Of a stretch of DNA of 64,000 bases, positions 59,678 to 64,000 are shown piece after piece. Position 1 is the stretch's first letter. The number at the start of each line of letters is the position of its first letter. The position numbers and the translations under genes were made by a program. The DNA is from Chloroflexi bacterium TSY (GTDB lineage: Bacteria > Chloroflexota > Anaerolineae > Caldilineales > Caldilineaceae): the NCBI GenBank assembly GCA_019217005.1, contig JAHBNG010000004.1, positions 124,001 to 188,000 of the forward strand. Direction: 5' to 3'. The notes under the pieces were generated by a model, which saw only the letters and a list, made by a program, of their open reading frames with translations, had not been told where the DNA came from and searched no databases.

Positions 59678-61089
59678 CTTTACTTTCTGGTAAAAGAAAA
59701 GAGATGAGAAATGTGACAAAAAGCGGTTAGCAGTTCATCCTAAAGGTAGAGAACCCAAAAAGGAGGAAGGAATGCTAACCGCGCCAGAAATAACTATAGC
59801 AGTACTGATGAATGTATTGCAAGTAACGCCGATGGGAACAAACGTAAATGTAATGCGTCTGATGTGGGCGAAGCTGGTGGAGCTTTCGATATGGATCATG
59901 GGATATTGCAAGCCTGCTCTCATCGTGGCAAGAAGAAGTGGAGTGGAAAGGGGAATGGGAGGCAAAAAAGTTAGAAGGATACCGAGTGAAAAGCATAGAT
60001 ATCACAGGGTTCTGGCGACCGAAGCTGCAAGGGAAAGTGAACCGACTCTATAACTCAACGGCTCGTCGGGCATTGCCCGCGCTCATCTTTGGAGTGATGA
60101 TAAGCTCGGGGGGAGATAGGCGGGAAGCGAGTGCCACTGCTCAAGGCAATCATGAGATGCACGGTTGGAACAAAGGAAAGTGAGTTTCGGAAAAAGCTGC
60201 TGACAGAGACGAAGAAATCACTGGAGTCAGACGAAGTGGCGGTGGTCGATGCCGGGTTTACAATCAGAGAAATGCTAGAAAGCGGCATAGACCGATTTGT
60301 CCTGCGGGAAGCGATTAACTGCACAGTGCGCCGCAATGAGTTCCCCAAACGCAAAGAAAAAGGCAGACCACCTGAATATGGTGATATTGTGCGTCCGCTC
60401 TCGCAGCTATAAGGGAAAGCGACTCGAGGCTACAACTCCGGACTCGTCTGGTCGCTTTCTCTATAGTGGTCGCCTGATTTGCTATCAAGCATGGCACAAT
60501 CTCGTCCCCAGAACAACCAAGGTGGATACAGCCAACCGTACCTACTCGATTTACGTCATTCAGGATCCGGCCTACAACACACCTTTGGTTTTGGCGACCG
60601 TTATGACTTTGCAGCCTGAAACCATTTATCTTGTCTACCTGGAACGCTGGCCTGTTGAACCTCCCCCCTTGGCTTCCAAGCAGATGATTGGCTTACATCG
60701 TCAATTTGTTCATGCCGATGAGGCTTGTTTCCGCTTACCTGAACTGGGGCTGCTTGCTGGCAATCTTCTTTCCCATTTAGCCGCTTCTCTTCCTCCCATA
60801 CCGACTGGCTACTGGGATCGAGAGCCTCAATCCACTCCCGGCAGGCTGCGCCGTGTTCTCTCGAGTGCTCTTTTTCCAACTCCTGACCAACTCGACCCTG
60901 ACTTTCGGAAAAAGGCCTCGGTTTCACACCATTTCCCTAAAGGCGTTCTCGCTCATCGCCGCCTCAATGCCGCTGCTTAAACTAGCCGAGCACTATTTTT
61001 ACATTTTATCCCGTTTTTTCAGGGTGGATTCTTTTTTCCGCCCCTTTCGGTTTGCCCTTTGTCACTCAAGCCTTTACCAGAAAGTAAAG
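59678..61089 (+). mobile_element. IS4-superfamily insertion sequence, copy 4 (1412 bp)
   Basis: Both ends present (CTTTACTTTCTGG and CCAGAAAGTAAAG). About 82 bp shorter than copy 1 through an internal loss shared with copy 3. No matching target repeats: left flank TTATAC, right TGTCAT, suggesting rearrangement after insertion. Confidence 0.88.
59772..60980 (+). pseudogene. IS4-type transposase, copy 4, frameshifted
   Basis: MLTAPEITIAVLMNVLQ at the start; the C-terminal 200 residues (TPDSSGRFLYSGRLICYQAW to HRRLNAAA) are intact with the YREK motif YLERWPVEPPPLASK. An internal loss after MRLMWA and frame changes near 60110 and 60405 break it. Confidence 0.85.
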
Positions 61090-61222
61090 TGTCATAGGTT
61101 TCTGTTTTTCTGATAGATGCAAACTTGTCTATAATCCGTTCTCGACCTTAAATCTGTTTAAGCAGCAACGGTTTTCCAATTTCTGGTTCGAGAGTGGCAC
61201 GCCCATGTTTCTGATTAAACTA

Positions 61223-62554
61223 GTACACTGCGGCGTAAATAAGCCAATGGTTAAGCTTCGAGAGGCTTGCCATGATAAGTCCACTTGAAGGGTTTAGCCA
61301 TGGAGTTGTTGTAGTAGTCGATGAAAGCTAAAACCTGTTGATGTAGATCATCAAGAGAGGAAAAAGAGCCTCTGCGAAGCAGCTTGCGGACAAGAATACT
61401 GAGCCAGATTTCGATCTGGTTGAGCCAAGAGCAATGTTTGGGTGTGTAGTGAAAAACAATGCGATGGGAAGGGTCGCTGAGAAAAGCAGCCCTGGATTGT
61501 TTGTTTTTCAAGATGCCGGACTGGCCTTTAATGCCAAGGTCGATATCAAGATCAGATTCTGCGGCGACCCATAGAACGAGCGATTCAGAAAGGTGAATAT
61601 TGAGATTATCAACGACAAAATGCCATTTCAAGGCGGTTAAGTCAGTGGCAACCACAGACTGAACGTGGTGGAGAAAATCAATCTCAGTGCGAGATGTTCC
61701 AGCCTGTGGCGCAATGAGTTTGCCCGTGACGACATCTCGGGTCAGGATGAAGGTAGCCGTGCCATGTCGAATGTACTCAAATTCACGTCGTTCTACTTTA
61801 CCTGGAGCCATAGGTAATCCTGGATGCTTCCGTTCCAGAGCCTGGACACCACTCAATTCATCGGTAGTGAGCGTGCGCTCACCCCGTTCATGACGGTCCG
61901 GTGCCAGCCAATAGACTTGGCAAATATCGGCTACCTTGGCATCAAAATCAGGATCCTCATCTTCTGGTGGCGTCAACCAATAACGAATCTGGTACGGTTT
62001 CAGATCTTTTTTTAACAATCTTTGCGCATGTCTAGGAGAAATCGTCTCCACGATTCCTCGGCTCATGATTTCGTCAGCGATTTCTTGCCCCGTCCACTGA
62101 CTAATGGGACGTCCCGATTGCTCTGGTGCTTCACAAGCCAATGCCACGATTTTACACATCTGTTCGGCACTGATTCCCGATGGTTTGCCGGGTCGAGGTG
62201 CATCTTCTAGTCGCTCAACTACACTTAGTTCTTTTAGGGGAATCGGTTCAAAGCCGAACCACCGCTTGCGCCATAAGCGAGCCATGTCTATTGATATGCC
62301 TAGCTCCCGACTAATCTCGCTATTATTTTTGCCTTCGCTTGCCAGCAATATGATCTTGGCTCTTTCGGATATCTGTTGCGGCGTCGCATGGCGATTCACC
62401 ACTTGTTCCAGGGCTTTGCGGCTCGCATCATCTAGGTTGATTTCTACAGGTTGGGGTCCCGGCATTCTTGCTATCCTTTTGTTTTCTATTTTTAGTGACT
62501 CTCACTCATGATACCACCACCTTTATCTATTGGCTCATTTGAGCCGCTATGTAC
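61223..62554 (-). mobile_element. IS630-family insertion sequence (1332 bp)
   Basis: Imperfect inverted repeats beginning GTACACTGCGGCGTAAAT and, at the other end, GTACATAGCGGCTCAAAT. TA dinucleotide on both sides (61221-61222, 62555-62556), as is usual for IS630/Tc1. Confidence 0.88.
61251..62465 (-). CDS. IS630-family transposase, intact
   Basis: 404 residues. The N-terminal helix-turn-helix region ([35 protein letters not shown], about 35-70) binds the ends. The DDE part has [21 protein letters not shown] (catalytic Asp, about residue 285) and [19 protein letters not shown] (catalytic Glu, about 355). The only complete transposase gene in the window, so this element could still be mobile. 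Confidence 0.92.
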   Translation of the reverse strand: MPGPQPVEINLDDASRKALEQVVNRHATPQQISERAKIILLASEGKNNSEISRELGISIDMARLWRKRWFGFEPIPLKELSVVERLEDAPRPGKPSGISAEQMCKIVALACEAPEQSGRPISQWTGQEIADEIMSRGIVETISPRHAQRLLKKDLKPYQIRYWLTPPEDEDPDFDAKVADICQVYWLAPDRHERGERTLTTDELSGVQALERKHPGLPMAPGKVERREFEYIRHGTATFILTRDVVTGKLIAPQAGTSRTEIDFLHHVQSVVATDLTALKWHFVVDNLNIHLSESLVLWVAAESDLDIDLGIKGQSGILKNKQSRAAFLSDPSHRIVFHYTPKHCSWLNQIEIWLSILVRKLLRRGSFSSLDDLHQQVLAFIDYYNNSMAKPFKWTYHGKPLEA

Positions 62555-62937
62555 TAGTCAAAACACGGGGCTATGATGTTGAACAATTAAGCCACTTGGA
62601 ATTAGCAGAAATCGAATTTAGTACTTATGAAATTGAACAATTAGCTATCGTCCCTCTGCTTTTTCAAACAGGATACCTGACAATCAAAGATTCCTTTATA
62701 GAAGGCGAGGATCAGATCTATCGACTGGATTACCCAAACTATGAGGTAGAACATGCATTTATCGCCTACTTGCTGAGCGAATTTACTGAATTAGAAAGAT
62801 CATTTTCGGGTAGTTATCTGCGCCAACTGGTGCGGGCTTTACGTGGAATGGATTTAACAAAATTTTTTGAAATATTAGATGTCTTCTTTGCAAATATAGA
62901 CTACGACCTCCAACTCAGAGATGAGAAGGTGTTTTAA

Positions 62938-63789
62938 AAGTATTGGGCAAGAGAATTAAAGAGCGAGAGCCGGGTCGTTGCTGAGGCGACGGAGCATGAT
63001 ATGGACCATAGCGGCATAAATCATGGCTTCGCTGTTGCGAGGCAAGACTTCATAGTCCTTGCTAAGCCGCCGATAGTTGCCGAGCCAAGCAAAGGTGCGC
63101 TCAACGACCCATCGACGGGGCAAGAGGACAAAGCCTTGAGCGTCATCAGAACGCGTGACGACTTAGAAAAGCCAACCAGCAAGGTTGAAGACCCAGTCGA
63201 TCATGGGTTGACCGGAGTAACCGCCATCGGCCCAGATGAGAGCGAGTTGTTGGAAGCCCTTCTGCTTGAGACGCTTCAGGAGAGATTTGGCTCCATCTCG
63301 CTCTTGAATGCTAGCTTTGTGGACATGAACAAGGAGGAGCAAGCCCATGACGTCAACCAGAATGTGACGCTTGCGTCCGGTGACCTTCTTGGCGCTGTCA
63401 TATAGCCTTGTTCACCCGCAACCGAAGTCGTTTTGACACTTTGGCTATCCAGGATGGCAGCACTCGGTTCGGTTTCTCGTCCAGCCAGGATGCGGACCGC
63501 TTCCCGCAAGGCATCATTCATCTTTTCCCAGATGCCTGCCTTGCTCCAGCGGTTGAAGTAGCCATAGACCGTCGACCAGGGCGGCAGGTCGTGTGGTATC
63601 ATGCGCCAGGCGTTGCCCCCTCGCAGCACATAGAAGATGCCATTAATCACCTCTCGCATATCGACGTCTCGGGGACGTCCGCCCGTCTTGGCTGGTGGAA
63701 TCAGTGGCTCTATTATCTGCCACTCTATCTCGTTCATATCTGTACTGTAGGCTTCTCGACTCATTTTCTCTCCTCATTCTTCTTTTTTT
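62938..63789 (-). mobile_element. IS5-family insertion sequence, ends not resolved
   Basis: Contains an IS5-type transposase and replaces the 3' part of the AAA-ATPase-like gene. Matching inverted repeats were not found at the two sides, so limits are approximate and one end may be lost. Confidence 0.65.
62956..63764 (-). pseudogene. IS5-family transposase, frameshifted
   Basis: MNEIEWQIIEPLIPPAKTGG, then GNAWRMIPHDLPPWSTVYGYF and AAILDSQSVKTTSVAGEQGY (first catalytic Asp). After a two-base shift near 63400 come HILVDVMGLLLLVHVH and WADGGYSGQPM (second Asp). A stop follows at NLAGWLF, and the end resumes with [21 protein letters not shown] (catalytic Glu). Confidence 0.85.
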
Positions 63790-63893
63790 CAGTAGCAGCA
63801 AAAGTCGGGTACAAATTTTTCATGCAAACAGAGGGCTGCTCTAGGATTTCACCCCTTATGGTCATTTTTTGTACCCGACTTTTGCTGCTACTG
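63790..63893. repeat. 104-bp palindromic element
   Basis: A perfect 26-base inverted repeat beginning CAGTAGCAGCAAAAGTCGGG and closing with its complement, around a 52-base centre; T runs lie on both sides. It is next to the IS5-type gene and may be a short non-autonomous element or a double IS end. Confidence 0.7.
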
Positions 63894-64000
63894 TTTTTTT
63901 TCGTTTGAGGAGTTTATTTTACTTAGCCTGTCTGGAAGTCTCATTCCTTTTCAGATCTTTTAATACACCTTCTGAGAAATACTACCAAACGATCTTCTAC

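Larger units (their letters stand above)
61090..62937 (+). pseudogene. AAA-ATPase-like/PD-(D/E)XK nuclease-like gene fragment, cut by IS630
   Basis: Joining 61090-61222 to 62557-62937 (removing the IS630 copy and one TA) gives one frame reading VYNPFSTLNLFKQQRFSNFW, GTPMFLIKLVKTRGYD, FSTYEIEQLAIVPLLFQTGY and ANIDYDLQLRDEK. This is the middle of a common bacterial family with an AAA-ATPase-like front and a PD-(D/E)XK-like end. The front is missing at the IS4 copy and the nuclease end is missing at the IS5-type copy. Confidence 0.75.

Noticed and set aside
1..64000. CRISPR arrays, toxin-antitoxin pairs, restriction systems, prophage structural genes
   Set aside because: Looked for and not seen. 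The lone HNH gene and the AAA/nuclease-like fragment are not enough to call a defence system.

Overview
The window looks like a chromosome segment of a Chloroflexota bacterium, probably of the Anaerolineae/Caldilinea type. This is inferred from gene content, not from any search. The pointers are: a phosphatase - DUF3090 - SCO1664-type trio known from Actinobacteria and Chloroflexi; a fused mannose-1-phosphate guanylyltransferase/phosphomannomutase; several lipoprotein dipeptide-type ABC transport operons; and a MacB-like exporter with a roughly 980-residue permease. Base composition appears moderate. The striking property is its load of mobile DNA. Ten full or partial insertion sequences of six families and several families of short non-autonomous inverted-repeat elements occur in 64 kb, and most lie in genes or inside operons.

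Layout. 1-1.6 kb: a decayed protein with two tyrosine-recombinase units in tandem. 1.7-3.8 kb: an orphan solute-binding lipoprotein. 4.5-8.0 kb: a 1173-residue glycosidase-like protein with carboxypeptidase-regulatory-like repeats. 8.3-10.5 kb: histidine phosphatase, DUF3090 and SCO1664-like genes. 10.5-16.2 kb: a sugar nucleotidyltransferase/mutase gene cut by two IS4-type elements and one 155-bp element. 16.2-18.2 kb: TsaE and an epoxyqueuosine reductase with one internal stop. 19-28.4 kb: an Asp-box propeller protein, then membrane-fusion protein, FtsX-like permease, an ISL3-type element and two ATPases. The first ATPase carries an AbrB-like C-terminal domain. 28.4-36 kb: small accessory genes (truncated nuclease-like fragment, split DUF418 gene, methyltransferase, ankyrin protein, DUF2293, phosphotransferase). 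36-53.7 kb: a catabolic/transport region on mostly the minus strand with two DppB/DppC sets, one intact and one truncated binding protein, one fused DppD-DppF ATPase, a Kelch lipoprotein, DUF1028, two enolase-superfamily dehydratases and a beta-hydroxyacid dehydrogenase. 53.7-54.9 kb: a consensus promoter with an orphan transcript, a tRNA-like gene and an HNH endonuclease. 55-64 kb: a pile-up of IS elements around broken M28 peptidase and AAA-ATPase/nuclease-like genes and an IclR regulator.

The short elements are the main novelty. Family A is exactly 215 bp in three copies, with CAGTAGATCC ends and 5-bp target repeats. Family B is 155-156 bp in four copies, with GGGGTGGTTCA ends and 8-bp target repeats. 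A 75-bp imperfect palindrome occurs five times and a CTTCCCGGAAGGG palindrome twice. In four host genes, deleting the inserts plus one target repeat gives complete uninterrupted frames (836, 413, 323 and 241 residues), and in a fifth it rejoins the frame of a fragment. The insertions are therefore young, yet nearly all of the transposase genes are frameshifted.

Functionally, the 36-53 kb genes suggest import of short peptides or glycoside-like solutes and oxidation/dehydration of a sugar acid, under possible IclR control. Substrates cannot be read from the sequence. The 19-28 kb genes form an export-type ABC system.
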